This document shows positions 26,961-37,510 of a stretch of 64,000 nucleotides of DNA, one piece after another; the first letter of the stretch is position 1, and each line of letters starts with the position of its first letter. The stretch covers positions 186,001 through 250,000 of the forward strand of contig NZ_RJVB01000007.1 in assembly GCF_003751505.1 (NCBI RefSeq), given 5' to 3'. The translations under genes and the position numbers were made by a program. The notes below the pieces were generated by a model. It searched no databases. It was given only the letters and a program-made list of their open reading frames with translations, and was not told the DNA's origin. The stretch is from Erwinia sp. JUb26 (GTDB lineage Bacteria; Pseudomonadota; Gammaproteobacteria; Enterobacterales; Enterobacteriaceae).

Positions 26961-29474
26961 TTAATCCTGCGGCGGGCGGAAGCGGATCAGGCGATTTGCA
27001 TTGCTCACCACGGTGATGGAAGAGAGCGCCATCGCTGCACCGGCCACCACCGGATTGAGCAACGTGCCGGTCAGTGGATAGAGTATTCCGGCCGCAATCG
27101 GAATACCGCAGGCGTTATAAATAAACGCGCCCAGCAGGTTCTGCTTCATATTGCGCAGCGTGGCTTTGGCAATCGCCAGCGCATCCGCCACGGCGTTCAG
27201 GTCCTGGCGCATCAGCGTGATCGCCGCCGTTTCAATGGCAACATCGCTGCCGCCGCCCATCGCAATGCCGACATCGGCCTGCGCCAGCGCCGGGGCATCG
27301 TTGATGCCGTCACCGATCATCGCTACCTGCTGACCCTGCCGCTGTAGTTCGCTAATCGCCTTTGCTTTGCCTTCAGGCAGCACTCCGGCGATCACCCTGT
27401 CGATTCCTGCTTCCCGGGCGATGGCGTTGGCGGTGATTTCGTTATCGCCGGTCAGCATCACCAGTTGGTAGCCGCGGCGATGCAGGCGCTGTAATGCGCT
27501 GACGCTTTCCTGACGCAGCGGATCGCGGATGGCAAACAGCGCGACGATTTTCCCGTCCGCCGCCAGCAGCACCGGCGTAGTACCGTTGGCGGCATGCTCA
27601 GCCAGCGGTGTGGCAGCGTCCCGGGTATCAATCTGCTGCTGCTCCATCAGCGCCAGGTTACCCAGCAGCAGCGGCTTACCGTCGAGTATGCCGCTAACGC
27701 CGAGGCCCGGTATTGTACGAAATTGCGCAACGTCCGGCAGTGACGCCACCGCGGCGTGGTCGATAATCGCCCGCGCCAGCGGATGGCTGGAACCCTGCTC
27801 AAGGGCCGCCGCCTGGCGCTCCACGTCCGCTGCCGCCGCATCGTTGAACAAGACAACCTCAACCACGCGCGGTGCGCCTTCGGTTAGCGTGCCGGTTTTA
27901 TCGAACACCAGCGTGGTCAGCGTGCTGGCGCGCTGAAGTGCATCGGCATCGCGCACCAGCACGCCAAACTCGGCCGCCCGGCCCACGCCGGAAATAATCG
28001 ACATCGGCGTTGCCAGCCCCAGTGCACAGGGGCAGGCGATAATCAGCACGGTGGTGGCAATCACCAGCGTGTAGACAATCTGCGGCGCGGGGCCGATGAA
28101 ATACCAGATTGCCGCACTCAGCAGGGCAATCAGAACGACCGCCGGGACAAACACCGCCGAAATTTTATCGGCCAGCTGGCCAATTTCCGGCTTGCTGCTC
28201 TGCGCCTGGCGCACCAGCTGGATAATGCGGGACAGCGTGGTGTTTTTGCCGATGGCCTGCGCGCTGAACAACACGCTGCCGTCCTGAAGAACCGTCCCCG
28301 CATGAATCGTATCGGCCGGGGATTTCTGCTGCGGGATCGCCTCACCGGTCAGCATCGCTTCATCCAGCCAGGCTTCACCCTGCACAATGGTGCCATCGAC
28401 CGGCACGCGGTCACCGGTAGTGACGCGTAGCGTCATACCGAGTTGGACTTCGCTCAGCGGCAGCACGCGCTCACCGCTTTCGGTGACAACGCGGGCGGTC
28501 GGCGGCGTCAAATCCAACAGTTTTTCCAGCGCCTGCGAGGAGCGCTGGCGGGCACGCTGTTCCAGCATATGGCCGAGGTTAATCAGGCCGATAATCATCG
28601 CGCTGGCTTCGTAATAGAGGTGGCGGGCTTCCATCGGGAACCATTCAGGCCACAGATTGACGCTGATGGAGTAAAGCCACGCCGCACCGGTGCCGAGGGC
28701 CACCAGGGTATCCATCGTCGCGGTACGGTTCAGCAGGCTGCGCCAGGCGCTGCGGTAGAAATGGCCACCGGCTATTACCATGACCGCCAGCGTGAGCACG
28801 CCGATCGCCAGCCAGCCGCTGCGGTTTTCCGCAGTGAGCATCATATTGTCGCCGATCATCCCCCAGCCCATCAGCGGGATGCCGAGTGCAAGAGCCAGCG
28901 CGGCCTGCCAGCGGAAGCGGCGCGTGGCGGTCTGCGCACTCAGCTGCTGCTTCTCGCGGCGTTCGGTTTCATCTTCAATAATTTCGGCGGCGTAGCCGGC
29001 ACTGCTGACCGCATCGATCAGCGTTTGCGGCGAGGCGGTGCCGAGCACCAGCGCGCTGCGCTCGGCGAGATTAACCCGCGCCTGGCTGACGCCCGGCACG
29101 TTTTGTAAGGCATTCTGTACTCGTCCTACGCAGCTGGCGCAGCTCATGCCGTCAATTAACAGCTGATAGCTGTCGCCAGCGTCGGATGCCGGAAGCTGGG
29201 AAACGGCCGCTGTCAGCGCTTCCGGCTGAGATTCTGATTCTGTCAGCGGATCAGGCTTTGGGTGGCTGTCGTCCGCTGACAGGGTTGCGTGATAGCCTGC
29301 GCCTTCCACGGCGGCAATCAGCGCTTCTGCGCTGGCGCTGCCGGTGATGCGTGCATCGTTAATCGTGACCTCGGCCTGTTCAACACCGTCCAGTTTAGAC
29401 AGCGTTTCCGTTACCCGTTTAACGCAGTGGCCGCAGGTCAGGCCATCCAGCGCCAGTAGCGTGGTGTGTGACAT
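26961..29474 (-). CDS. copA: Copper-exporting P1B-type ATPase CopA
   Basis: CopA pumps Cu(I) from cytoplasm to periplasm. The 837-residue protein has two heavy-metal domains with CxxC motifs at C14/C17 and C112/C115. It then has eight membrane segments with the ion-path motif CPC ([11 protein letters not shown]), the phosphorylation site DKTGT, and the hinge [21 protein letters not shown]. It diverges from cueR over 94 bp that hold the CueR operator. A slippery sequence after the first metal domain should also make the short chaperone CopA(Z). Confidence 0.97.
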   Translation of the reverse strand: MSHTTLLALDGLTCGHCVKRVTETLSKLDGVEQAEVTINDARITGSASAEALIAAVEGAGYHATLSADDSHPKPDPLTESESQPEALTAAVSQLPASDAGDSYQLLIDGMSCASCVGRVQNALQNVPGVSQARVNLAERSALVLGTASPQTLIDAVSSAGYAAEIIEDETERREKQQLSAQTATRRFRWQAALALALGIPLMGWGMIGDNMMLTAENRSGWLAIGVLTLAVMVIAGGHFYRSAWRSLLNRTATMDTLVALGTGAAWLYSISVNLWPEWFPMEARHLYYEASAMIIGLINLGHMLEQRARQRSSQALEKLLDLTPPTARVVTESGERVLPLSEVQLGMTLRVTTGDRVPVDGTIVQGEAWLDEAMLTGEAIPQQKSPADTIHAGTVLQDGSVLFSAQAIGKNTTLSRIIQLVRQAQSSKPEIGQLADKISAVFVPAVVLIALLSAAIWYFIGPAPQIVYTLVIATTVLIIACPCALGLATPMSIISGVGRAAEFGVLVRDADALQRASTLTTLVFDKTGTLTEGAPRVVEVVLFNDAAAADVERQAAALEQGSSHPLARAIIDHAAVASLPDVAQFRTIPGLGVSGILDGKPLLLGNLALMEQQQIDTRDAATPLAEHAANGTTPVLLAADGKIVALFAIRDPLRQESVSALQRLHRRGYQLVMLTGDNEITANAIAREAGIDRVIAGVLPEGKAKAISELQRQGQQVAMIGDGINDAPALAQADVGIAMGGGSDVAIETAAITLMRQDLNAVADALAIAKATLRNMKQNLLGAFIYNACGIPIAAGILYPLTGTLLNPVVAGAAMALSSITVVSNANRLIRFRPPQD
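29251..29262 (-). promoter_or_regulatory. copA programmed -1 frameshift site (CopA(Z))
   Basis: On the coding strand C CCA AAG (29262-29256) is a slippery heptamer at codons 71-73. One step back gives CCC AAA GCC TGA, ending translation at 29251. The product would be about 74 residues: the first metal-binding domain alone. E. coli copA has the same heptamer at the equivalent place and makes the copper chaperone CopA(Z) of about 70 residues. Confidence 0.75.
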
Positions 29475-29528
29475 AGAAAACTCCTTATTGCCCGGTTTGA
29501 CCCGGTGCGCGATTTGCAGTAGTTATGA

Positions 29529-29559
29529 AGGTTAAACCTTCCATCAAGGTGAAGGTCAA
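29529..29559 (-). promoter_or_regulatory. copA promoter with CueR operator
   Basis: Read on the minus strand: -35 TTGACC (29559-29554), an unusually long 19-bp spacer holding the CueR dyad ACCTTCACCTTGATGGAAGGT (29556-29536), and -10 TAACCT (29534-29529). This reproduces the E. coli copA promoter. The 19-bp spacer is the hallmark of MerR-type activation by DNA distortion. Confidence 0.92.
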
Positions 29560-29568
29560 GGAGCAAAA

Positions 29569-29979
29569 ATGAATATCAGTGAGGTCGCCAGAAAAACCGG
29601 CCTGACCAGCAAAGCGATTCGCTTCTATGAAGAGAAAGGACTGGTGACGCCGCCGCTGCGTAGCGATAACGGCTATCGCACCTACTCGGCGAAACAGCTG
29701 GAAGAGCTGACGCTGCTGCGCCAGGCGCGGCAGGTGGGATTTAATCTGGACGAGTGTCGGGAAATGGTCAGCCTGCTTAACGATCCGCAGCGCCACAGCG
29801 CCGATGTGAAGGCTCGCACGCTGGAGAAGGTGAAAGAAATTGAGAGCCATATCGAGCAGCTGACGCAGATGCGTCTGCGGCTGCTCGATATGGCGGCCAG
29901 CTGCCCCGGTGATGACAGCGCGGACTGCCCGATTATCAATCACCTGGCGGGCTGCTGCACCACGAAGAAACCGGCTTAG
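29569..29979 (+). CDS. cueR: CueR, copper-responsive MerR-family activator
   Basis: The 136-residue MerR protein starts [20 protein letters not shown]. The Cu(I)-binding cysteines are C112 and C120 ([11 protein letters not shown]), the same numbering as E. coli CueR. A C-terminal CC pair (129-130) is also typical. CueR activates copA and, elsewhere, cueO. AAGGAG at 29558-29563 is the ribosome-binding site and lies inside the operator region. Its stop overlaps that of convergent ybbJ by 4 bases. Confidence 0.97.
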   Translation: MNISEVARKTGLTSKAIRFYEEKGLVTPPLRSDNGYRTYSAKQLEELTLLRQARQVGFNLDECREMVSLLNDPQRHSADVKARTLEKVKEIESHIEQLTQMRLRLLDMAASCPGDDSADCPIINHLAGCCTTKKPA

Positions 29980-30428
29980 TCCTCGCGGCGCGCCACCTGC
30001 AGGGTAATGCCCTCAACTGCCACCACTACGATATTGCAGCCCGCAGGCAGGTCTTCCGCTGCCTGCACCCGCCAGTTGCCGTCCCCGATACGCACGTGGC
30101 CAAAACCGTTGACCAGCGCGCTGTCCAGCGTCAGTCGGCGACCGATAAGCTGCTGCCCGCGCTGATTCAGCGAGGAGGGGGGCTGGCGACGTTCCCGGCG
30201 CTGCAGCCAGCGATGCCACCACAGTGCGGCGAGTACGGTGAGTACCGCGAAGCTAATCCCCTGCCACTCCCACGGCATTGGCACCAGCCATACCAGCAGT
30301 GCAACCAGTACGGCAGCAATGCCGCTCCACAGCAGATATCCGCTGGTGCCCAGCATCTCGGCAGCCAGCAGCAGGCCGCCCAGCGTCAGCCACAGCCACC
30401 AGGGATTGGCCAGCAGTTCAACCAGCAT
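29976..30428 (-). CDS. ybbJ: YbbJ, NfeD-like membrane protein
   Basis: The 150-residue protein has hydrophobic helices at about residues 10-30, 32-47 and 53-70. A C-terminal OB-fold NfeD domain follows ([28 protein letters not shown]). NfeD proteins are encoded with SPFH/stomatin proteins and probably work with them in membrane microdomains. Its ATG overlaps the qmcA stop by one base, so the two are translationally coupled. Confidence 0.92.
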   Translation of the reverse strand: MLVELLANPWWLWLTLGGLLLAAEMLGTSGYLLWSGIAAVLVALLVWLVPMPWEWQGISFAVLTVLAALWWHRWLQRRERRQPPSSLNQRGQQLIGRRLTLDSALVNGFGHVRIGDGNWRVQAAEDLPAGCNIVVVAVEGITLQVARRED

Positions 30429-31342
30429 CAGCGGTTCCGCTCCGTTTTACGATCGCCCAGCAGTTCGCTGATACCGGCGATCGACCCCAACAGGCTGCTG
30501 GCATCCAGCGGCATCATCACCACCTTACTGTTGTTTGCCGCACCGATATTTTGCAGCGCATCGGTATATTTCTGCGCGACAAAGTAGTTAATCGCCTGGA
30601 TATCCCCAGCGGCAATCGCTTCTGACACCATTTTCGTGGCCCGCGCTTCGGCCTCTGCACCGCGTTCGCGGGCTTCGGCAGCAAGGAATGCGGACTGGCG
30701 CTCACCCTCGGCCTTCAGGATCTGCGATTGTTTTTCTCCTTCTGCGCGCAGGATCGCCGCCTGGCGTACCCCTTCGGCTTCAAGGATATCAGCACGCTTG
30801 GTACGTTCCGCCTTCATCTGGGCGTTCATTGAGGCGATCAGCTCTGCGGGGGGCCGCACGTCGCGGATCTCGATACGGGTGATTTTCACCCCCCACGGAT
30901 TGGTGGCTTCATCAACGATTTGCAGCAGGCGGGTGTTGATACTGTCGCGCTGAGAGAGCATCTCATCCAGTTCCATCGAGCCGAGAACAGTACGCATATT
31001 GGTCATGGTGAGGTTGATGATCGCCAGCTGAAGATTGCTGACCTCATAGGCCGCGCGGGCCGGATCGACCACCTGAATAAAGCAGACGGCATCGATGGTG
31101 ACGCTGGCGTTATCCTTCGAAATAATCTCCTGAGAAGGAATATCCACCACCTGTTCCATCATATTAATTTTGCGCCCAACGCGGTCCATAAACGGCACCA
31201 CCAGGTTTAAGCCTGGCTTTAGCGTGGTGGTATAGCGGCCAAAGCGTTCGACGGTCCACTGATAGCCCTGCGGGACAATTTTGATCCCGGACCAGACGAT
31301 AATCAGCGCCAGAATGATAATGACGGGAATAACAGCAAGCAT
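30428..31342 (-). CDS. qmcA: QmcA, SPFH/stomatin-family membrane protein
   Basis: The 304-residue protein has an N-terminal membrane anchor (residues 3-20), then the SPFH domain ([21 protein letters not shown]) and a long alanine/glutamate-rich coiled coil (about 170-250). A C-terminal [14 protein letters not shown] segment follows. QmcA (YbbK) is an inner-membrane band-7 protein whose overproduction suppresses loss of FtsH and HtpX in E. coli. It forms an operon with ybbJ. Confidence 0.95.
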   Translation of the reverse strand: MLAVIPVIIILALIIVWSGIKIVPQGYQWTVERFGRYTTTLKPGLNLVVPFMDRVGRKINMMEQVVDIPSQEIISKDNASVTIDAVCFIQVVDPARAAYEVSNLQLAIINLTMTNMRTVLGSMELDEMLSQRDSINTRLLQIVDEATNPWGVKITRIEIRDVRPPAELIASMNAQMKAERTKRADILEAEGVRQAAILRAEGEKQSQILKAEGERQSAFLAAEARERGAEAEARATKMVSEAIAAGDIQAINYFVAQKYTDALQNIGAANNSKVVMMPLDASSLLGSIAGISELLGDRKTERNR

Positions 31343-31474
31343 TAATAACCTCCGGATTGTTATTATCAGGGCCGATCCGCTTCAGCCCTGCCGCGACCAG
31401 TTTGCTGTATTTATGTGCGCTAGCATAGCCGCGCGGGCAATTTTTTGCCCTGCCTGCGAACGAAGTGCGAGGCG

Positions 31475-32395
31475 TTACGCAGGAAGGTCGATATTTTGCA
31501 GAAAATCGCGGATGGGCCCGGCCTGCTGCTGGAATAAGGAGACGATCTCCTCTACCGCTTTCCCCGCCTCATTTTTCCAGGCAAGCGAAAGCGGGGAAGG
31601 CTGCCGCTGATTGGCCACTTCGCAGCTGACTAGATGGCCGCTGCTGATGTAGCGCTGGCAGAGTTCAGCAGGCAGAAAGCCGACGCCCAGCCCCTGCAGA
31701 TGGCACTCCAGCTTGCTGCTTAAATCGGGAACGATAATCTCTTTTTGACCCGGCAGCAGCCAGGCGACGCGTTTGGTGAGGTTGCGTGAGGTATCTTCAA
31801 TATTAATGGCGGGCCACGCGCGGAGCTTGTCCTCATGCAGTGGCCCTTCGCTCTGGGCGAGCGGGTGGCTGGATGCCACCACAAACAGCCAGCTGATGCC
31901 GCCCAGCTCCAGCAGACTGACGTTGTTGGCCAGCGCTTCGGATCCGGTCACGCCGATCGCCAGCTGGAAATCATCGTGCAGCAGGGAATCCCACACCCCC
32001 ATATACACCTGACGGGAGATAAGAAACTGGGTCAGCGGGAATTTCTGATGCAGATGCGCCAGCAGTTTTGCGACGGCCTGCGGCGAGTAGAGCAGGTTAT
32101 TAATCACGATATTGACCTGGCGCTCAACGCCGTGATTAATCTGCTGCAGCTCACCCGGCATCGCGTCCAGCCAGGCCAGCCACTGTCGGCAGCGCTCCAG
32201 CAGGTGATCGCCCGCGGGCGTTAACTGAACGATGCGGGTGGTGCGCATAAACAGCTGGGTGCCGACATCCTCCTCCAGCATTTTTATCCGGTAGCTGATC
32301 GCCGCAGGGGTTTTGAACAGCGCTTCGGCCGTTTTCGAAAAGCTGTGGCTTTCCGCCACGTGGATAAAGGTACGGATAGTTTCCTGGTCAAGCAC
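31475..32395 (-). CDS. allS: AllS, LysR-type activator of allantoin genes
   Basis: From a GTG at 32395 the product has 306 residues (E. coli AllS 308) and closely resembles it. Shared parts include [20 protein letters not shown] (helix-turn-helix), [34 protein letters not shown] and [19 protein letters not shown]. AllS activates the allDCE operon under anaerobic nitrogen limitation. A longer frame upstream (ATG 32560) would add 55 residues with no family match. AGGAG sits 12 bases before the GTG. The gene adjoins the operon it should control. Confidence 0.92.
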   Translation of the reverse strand: MLDQETIRTFIHVAESHSFSKTAEALFKTPAAISYRIKMLEEDVGTQLFMRTTRIVQLTPAGDHLLERCRQWLAWLDAMPGELQQINHGVERQVNIVINNLLYSPQAVAKLLAHLHQKFPLTQFLISRQVYMGVWDSLLHDDFQLAIGVTGSEALANNVSLLELGGISWLFVVASSHPLAQSEGPLHEDKLRAWPAINIEDTSRNLTKRVAWLLPGQKEIIVPDLSSKLECHLQGLGVGFLPAELCQRYISSGHLVSCEVANQRQPSPLSLAWKNEAGKAVEEIVSLFQQQAGPIRDFLQNIDLPA

Positions 32396-32577
32396 AGAGA
32401 ATAGGCTCCTGATAAACGCGTTCCGTAACCGGACGGTAAACGCTAAGCCTAACAGGATAACAGCAGACGAATGATGATGCAGAGCCAGAAAAGAGTTGAT
32501 GAATGTTGCAGAAAGTTGAAAGGAGCCTGCGGATAAAGCAGGCCATGCAGCAAACGGCATGACCTGCCCGGTTTACA

Positions 32578-33363
32578 TCAGCAGTCTACATCGCGATTGC
32601 AGTCTTTCGAGTAGATGTAGCTGAACTCTTCTTTACCGACCGCGTAGCCCGCCTGCGGCACATAGGCACCCATAAAGATGTAGTCGCCTTTTTTCACCGG
32701 GATCCATTCGTTATCCAGGTTATACACGCCTGCGCCGGTCAGCACATAGGCACCGTGCTCCTGCACGTGCGTTTCCACGTAACCGTGGCTTGCACCGGGC
32801 TTGAAGGAGAGGATATGCATGTTCATATCGAAGCCCAGCTCTTTCGGCAGCAGGTCCTGCAGGGTGACGTCGCTCATCCCCTCGTAGTGAATTTTTTCGA
32901 GGTTCTTGACGTTGTCGCTGACCACGTGGGCCTCGTAGCCTTTGATGCGCTGGTAGGTCCGCTTGTAGAGGAACAGCTGGCTTGGCTGGCCGCCGTTGGT
33001 GTTCTCCAGGCGCAGCGTCACGCCCGCCGGGCAGAATAAATAGCCGCCGCTGGTCAGCGGATAGTCGGTGCTGTCGGCGGAGGCCGTGACCTTACCGTCA
33101 ATCACATAGACGAAGGTTTCAACGTTTTCTCCGCCAAACCCCTGCTGGTTGCGCCCGCCGTCATGCAGGGTAACCAGATAATCCACAAAGGTTGCGCCCA
33201 GTTTTGGCGTGGCCAGAATGGTGACGTCGCAGTTTTCAAAACCGGGGATCACGTTTCTGACCAGGCCTTCAGGTGGGATCAGCGCATAGTTTTTACGTTT
33301 GATAATGGAGCGCGATGCCAGAAGGTCTGTCGGATAGCCGATCTGATTCGTAAAGTATCCCAT
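32578..33363 (-). CDS. allE: (S)-ureidoglycine aminohydrolase AllE
   Basis: AllE releases ammonia from ureidoglycine, giving ureidoglycolate. The 261-residue protein is a double cupin. The C-terminal cupin has the metal-binding set HILSFKPGASHGYVETHVQEHGAY in register with E. coli AllE. The chosen ATG (33363) lies 7 bases after AGGAG; an ATG two codons upstream is too close to it. It is the last structural gene of the minus-strand allD-allC-MFS-allE run. Confidence 0.95.
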   Translation of the reverse strand: MGYFTNQIGYPTDLLASRSIIKRKNYALIPPEGLVRNVIPGFENCDVTILATPKLGATFVDYLVTLHDGGRNQQGFGGENVETFVYVIDGKVTASADSTDYPLTSGGYLFCPAGVTLRLENTNGGQPSQLFLYKRTYQRIKGYEAHVVSDNVKNLEKIHYEGMSDVTLQDLLPKELGFDMNMHILSFKPGASHGYVETHVQEHGAYVLTGAGVYNLDNEWIPVKKGDYIFMGAYVPQAGYAVGKEEFSYIYSKDCNRDVDC

Positions 33364-33416
33364 AATCATTCTCCTTTAAAATTTAAGCGGCCACTCACCC
33401 GTGGCCGGATACCGCG

Positions 33417-34697
33417 TTATGCCTGTGCCGCAGTCTGACGTTTGCTTTTCTGCTTCATCAGTACGTTCACAATGAAGAAGACCAGTGTGCCCACCACCAG
33501 AATGCCAGCCGAAATATAGAAGCCCATCACCTTGGAACCGGTGTTGTCGGAAATCACCCCTGTCAGGAAGGGGGCAATCACCGAAGAGGACATGCCGAAG
33601 AAGTTAAAGACGCCAAAGCTGGTGCCGTAGCCTTTTTTCGGTGCGTTATCGGCAACGAACGAGATCATGATCGGGTCGACCGCCAGCTTGCCCAGCAGTC
33701 CGTACAGGATCAGGCTGATCAGCAGCGTGGTGGCGTCAGGTGAGATCACCGTACAGACCAGCATCACCGCCGCGCACAGCTCCAGGAAGATGATCAGCTG
33801 GACTTTTTTGTTGCGGAAACGATCCGACATGCGGCTGAAGAACAGCGCGCCCGGCACGGAAGCAAAAGCCACCAGCGCGGAGGAGAAGCCAATCGCCACA
33901 CCTTCGAATCCGCGTTCCTGCTGCAGGAACGACGGCAGCCAGGTGACGATCATGTAGTAGCCGTAGCAGGTGGCGAAGTACATCACGTAGGCCGAGATCA
34001 TGCGTATGCTGAACAGGCCGCTGGCTTCGTTCGTTTCTTGCGGCGCTGCGGCAGCGGTGGTGCTGGCAGGCTGACTGGCTAAATGGCTGCTGTAAGAGCC
34101 ACTCTTAATCACCACGGCAAAGACGAGCGTCATAATTACCAGCAGGGCGGTGATCATAAATATCGTCAGCTGCCAGTCCATGCCCATGCTTTTCACCAGC
34201 AGGCTGGAGGCGATAAGCCCGATAGCCATCCCCAGCGCGGAGCCGCTGTTAATGATCGCCGTGGCCAGGCCGCGGCGTTCCAGCGGAATGTTTTCGGACG
34301 ACAGTGAATAGGCCGATCCGTAGTAAGAGCCGCAGCCCATACCGGCCAGCAGGCTACCGACGTAAACCATGGTCAGGCTGGTGGCGTTACCGATCAGCAG
34401 CGTGGCGACGATAAACAGGCAGAAGCCCGGGATCAGCACCACTTTTTTACCAAACTTATCAACCAGAATCCCCGACGGGATCTGCATACCGGTATAGGCG
34501 AAGAAGTAGAAGCTGGCGATCAGCCCCATTTCCGCGTTGGAATGCGCGCCAATGGTGGCCTGAATTTCAGGGAAAATCGGCGTCAGGATGGTGCGGTAAA
34601 TCCAGATCACCGCCCAGCCAAGGCAGAGGACAACAACGATCTTTTTCCAGTACAGCGGGTCAGATCCGTTACCGGATGCCACTTTGCTAGTGCTCAC
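33417..34697 (-). CDS. MFS transporter, anion:cation symporter type (allantoate/ureide uptake candidate)
   Basis: The 426-residue protein has 12 membrane segments. It has the MFS signature DKFGKK after segment 2 (SGILVDKFGKKVVLIPG) and a cytoplasmic loop rich in Ser, Thr and Ala (about 205-225). By organisation it belongs with the phthalate/hexuronate-type carriers. Its start overlaps the allC stop by 4 bases and it precedes allE, so it probably imports allantoate or another ureide. E. coli has no carrier at this point between allC and allE. Confidence 0.82.
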   Translation of the reverse strand: MSTSKVASGNGSDPLYWKKIVVVLCLGWAVIWIYRTILTPIFPEIQATIGAHSNAEMGLIASFYFFAYTGMQIPSGILVDKFGKKVVLIPGFCLFIVATLLIGNATSLTMVYVGSLLAGMGCGSYYGSAYSLSSENIPLERRGLATAIINSGSALGMAIGLIASSLLVKSMGMDWQLTIFMITALLVIMTLVFAVVIKSGSYSSHLASQPASTTAAAAPQETNEASGLFSIRMISAYVMYFATCYGYYMIVTWLPSFLQQERGFEGVAIGFSSALVAFASVPGALFFSRMSDRFRNKKVQLIIFLELCAAVMLVCTVISPDATTLLISLILYGLLGKLAVDPIMISFVADNAPKKGYGTSFGVFNFFGMSSSVIAPFLTGVISDNTGSKVMGFYISAGILVVGTLVFFIVNVLMKQKSKRQTAAQA

Positions 34698-35941
34698 AGG
34701 CTGCCTCCCTCTTCGGTCCAGGCGAGTTGATAAAGCGTATGGGCGAGGACTTTCACCCCTTCAGCCAGGTCATCGAGATGGGTTTTTTCCGCCGGGTTAT
34801 GGCTGATGCCGTCAATGCTCGGCACAAAGATCATCACCGTCGGCACGCGCGGCGAGAAAATCTGCGAATCATGGCCCGCGCCGCTGTGGATCAGGCGGTA
34901 GTTGACCTTGTTTTTCTCGCACAGATGGCTGACGCATTCGACCAGCTGTTTATCCATGGGGATCGGGGTTTCATCCATCCAGCGGTCGATCTCAATTTCA
35001 ATGCCCATTTCAGCAGCGATGCGGCGCATATCCGCCTCAATCTCTTCCGTAAAGCGCACCAGCGTTCCCGCGTCGGTATGGCGGCAGTCCATCGTAAAGT
35101 GGGTAAAGCCGGGAACGACGTTAACGGTGTTCGGTTTGGGTTCGACCTTGCCGAAGGTCAGCACCAGCGGGTCGCCTTCCGCGAGGGCTTTGGTGATGGA
35201 TTCGGTGCAGATGCGGCTGAAGGCATAGACCGTATCGCGGCGATAGCCCATCGGCGTGGTACCGGCGTGGTTGGATTCACCCTTCAGGCGGATATCATAG
35301 CGGCGCTGGCCGACGATGCTGGTGACGACACCGATGGTTTTGCCTTCGGTTTCCAGTACCTTGCCCTGTTCGATATGAATTTCAACGAAGGCGGCAATGT
35401 CTTTGCGCAGTGGCTGATCGTCCGCGCGGAAGTCAAAGCCCGCCTGATGCATCGCGTCAACAAAGTTCACGCCTTTGGCATCGCTGATATTTTCCACATC
35501 CTGACGGCGCGCCAGGCCGAAGATATTTTTGCTGCCCCAGAAGACGTAAGGGAAACGGCTGCCTTCCTCTTCGGCCATAGCAATCACTTCCAGCGAGCGC
35601 AGCGGCGGGCCGTAGGTGTTTCTCAGGTAGTTAGCGGCAAGGAAAGAGGCTTCAATACCGAACTGGCCGTCGAGATTGCCGCCGTTGACCACGGTGTCAA
35701 TATGGGAGCCGGTCATAATGGTTTGCTCGGGGTATTTCGACCCGTGCAGGCGGGCAAACAGGTTCCCGGTTGCGTCATGTGAAGCGGCAAATCCGGCGGT
35801 TTCGAAGATGTTCTTCAGCGCTTTCTGCGCTTCCACCCACTCTTTGGTGTACAGCAGGCGCGTCATACCCCCGGTAGGATCGGCACCAATTTTGGATATT
35901 TTTCCGGAAATATCGGTTATTTCTTGTCGGAAATCTTTCAT
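34694..35941 (-). CDS. allC: Allantoate amidohydrolase AllC
   Basis: AllC hydrolyses allantoate to ureidoglycine, CO2 and ammonia. The 415-residue M20/M28-type amidohydrolase has the two-metal site motifs GSHIDTVVNGGNLDGQFG and EEEGSRFPYVFWGS, and the C-terminal HSGAGHDSQIFSPRVPTVM. It is close to E. coli AllC in length (411) and order of motifs. It is downstream of allD, separated by 155 bp. Confidence 0.95.
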   Translation of the reverse strand: MKDFRQEITDISGKISKIGADPTGGMTRLLYTKEWVEAQKALKNIFETAGFAASHDATGNLFARLHGSKYPEQTIMTGSHIDTVVNGGNLDGQFGIEASFLAANYLRNTYGPPLRSLEVIAMAEEEGSRFPYVFWGSKNIFGLARRQDVENISDAKGVNFVDAMHQAGFDFRADDQPLRKDIAAFVEIHIEQGKVLETEGKTIGVVTSIVGQRRYDIRLKGESNHAGTTPMGYRRDTVYAFSRICTESITKALAEGDPLVLTFGKVEPKPNTVNVVPGFTHFTMDCRHTDAGTLVRFTEEIEADMRRIAAEMGIEIEIDRWMDETPIPMDKQLVECVSHLCEKNKVNYRLIHSGAGHDSQIFSPRVPTVMIFVPSIDGISHNPAEKTHLDDLAEGVKVLAHTLYQLAWTEEGGSL

Positions 35942-36096
35942 AGTTAACTTCCCGCTTGCAATCCCTGAGTAAAGTAAAGGGCGTTAAACGTACATTTAAT
36001 CAGCAGCCCTGCTTTGCCCGGATTATTTATAAGACATTACGGCGATGGCGTTTATATCAACGATGCCAGCGCCGCAGTAATTTATTGCCAGAGACG

Positions 36097-37146
36097 TCAG
36101 CTGGCAAACGGATCTTTATGGTCGTACGATTTTTGATAAATATCGTCGGAGATCAGGTACTGATATATTTCATCTACGATGTCGATGCCGTCACGATCGC
36201 TTTCAATTTCGCGAAGATGGCTACCCTGGCCGGGATAAAGCACTTTTTCCACGCCCGGTGCCGGTTTCACTTCATTCAGCTCTTTCATGACCTGGCTGAT
36301 ATTTTTACGGAAGCTGCTTTCATTGGTGAAATAGCCCGGGTTCAGTACGATATGCAGCTGCCCCAGTTCGCGACCTGCGCTGAGATCGTGATACATCGAG
36401 CTGACGTGTTTGCCAAACGGCAGGCCGAGCAGCACGCCGGAAAGGATATCGACCATCATCATCAGGCCATAACCTTTCGGGCCGGCGATCGGCAGCAGGC
36501 CGCTCACGGCGAAAGGATCGGTGGTGTTTTTCCCTTCGGCATCGACGGCCCAGGTATCCGGGATCGGTGCGTTGCGGGAACGGGCGTCCAGCACTTTGCC
36601 CCACGCCTGCACGGTCGTGGCCATATCAAATGTAATGTTTTCGTCGCCTTCCGCCGGGGCAGAAAACGCAATCGGGTTGGTTCCGTAGTACACATCCGCG
36701 CCGCCGTAGGGCACGACCATCGGATCGGACTGGCAGACGGAAATCCCGATCATGCCGGCTTTCGACGCCTGCTGCACAAAGTAGGAGAGCGCGCCGCTGT
36801 GGCCGATGCGGCGAACGCCGACGACCGCCACACCGTTTTCCTTCGCCATTTCAATAGCGCGATCCATCGCCAGCTTCGATGCGACGTGCCCGGCACCGTT
36901 GTCACCGTCAAAAATCGCGCTGCAGGGACCGGTCTTTTCAAAGGTGAAGTGGGGATGATTGTTGGTGCCTCCCTTGCTGATGCGCTCAGAGTAATATTCA
37001 ACTCTTACCGCTCCGTGAGAATGGATGCCGCGTGCATCAGCATGAACCAGAACATCCGCGACGATACCGGCATGTTCCTGGCTTAATCCTGCGGAATTAA
37101 TTTTATTCCGAATAAGTTGATATAATTCTTGCTTAGAGACTTTCAT
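36097..37146 (-). CDS. allD: Ureidoglycolate dehydrogenase (NAD+) AllD
   Basis: AllD oxidises ureidoglycolate to oxalurate. The 349-residue protein belongs to the LdhA/malate dehydrogenase-like (Ldh_2) family. Features are HADARGIHSHGAVRVEYY (substrate/catalytic His), DGDNGAGHVASKLAMDRAI and the NAD site VPYGGADVYYGTNPIAFSAP. It starts the minus-strand operon and diverges from fdrA over 364 bp. Presence of AllD together with the fdrA genes points to the anaerobic oxamate branch. Confidence 0.95.
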   Translation of the reverse strand: MKVSKQELYQLIRNKINSAGLSQEHAGIVADVLVHADARGIHSHGAVRVEYYSERISKGGTNNHPHFTFEKTGPCSAIFDGDNGAGHVASKLAMDRAIEMAKENGVAVVGVRRIGHSGALSYFVQQASKAGMIGISVCQSDPMVVPYGGADVYYGTNPIAFSAPAEGDENITFDMATTVQAWGKVLDARSRNAPIPDTWAVDAEGKNTTDPFAVSGLLPIAGPKGYGLMMMVDILSGVLLGLPFGKHVSSMYHDLSAGRELGQLHIVLNPGYFTNESSFRKNISQVMKELNEVKPAPGVEKVLYPGQGSHLREIESDRDGIDIVDEIYQYLISDDIYQKSYDHKDPFAS

Positions 37147-37510
37147 AAATAGTCCTTTGGTTACTGCGGTTTAATTAATCCACCTCTGCGGCCTAATGTA
37201 TAAAGCTGGAAGTTAAAAAATGTGATCCAGACGGGTATTATTCCATTGGTTCAAATTTTCTTTGAATATTCTCGTGATTATTAGAATATTTCTAATAAAC
37301 GGGTCATTCCTTTTTCAGTGATTTTATTAATCAGACTGTTATTCGACGATTTTTTCTAACAATGGGTAAAGTGTGATAGCACTCACCTTTATCTGTCGTT
37401 TTTATTTGTAGTTTTCGGGCAGCAATAATGGCTCGAAAATAGACAGAGTATGAAAATATTTAGCCGCCGTTAATGATTGTGATGTTCACAAGATGTTTAA
37501 GGATATTACT
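37147..37510. promoter_or_regulatory. Divergent allD-fdrA control region with dyads
   Basis: This 364-bp AT-rich gap separates the two halves of the allantoate island. It contains an 8-bp perfect dyad, TTATTAGA-n5-TCTAATAA (37278-37298), and a 6-bp dyad, TTCAAA-n5-TTTGAA (37250-37266). These are candidate operators, for AllS or another regulator. The ribosome-binding site of fdrA, AAGGA, is at 37499-37503. I see no gene inside. Confidence 0.5.
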
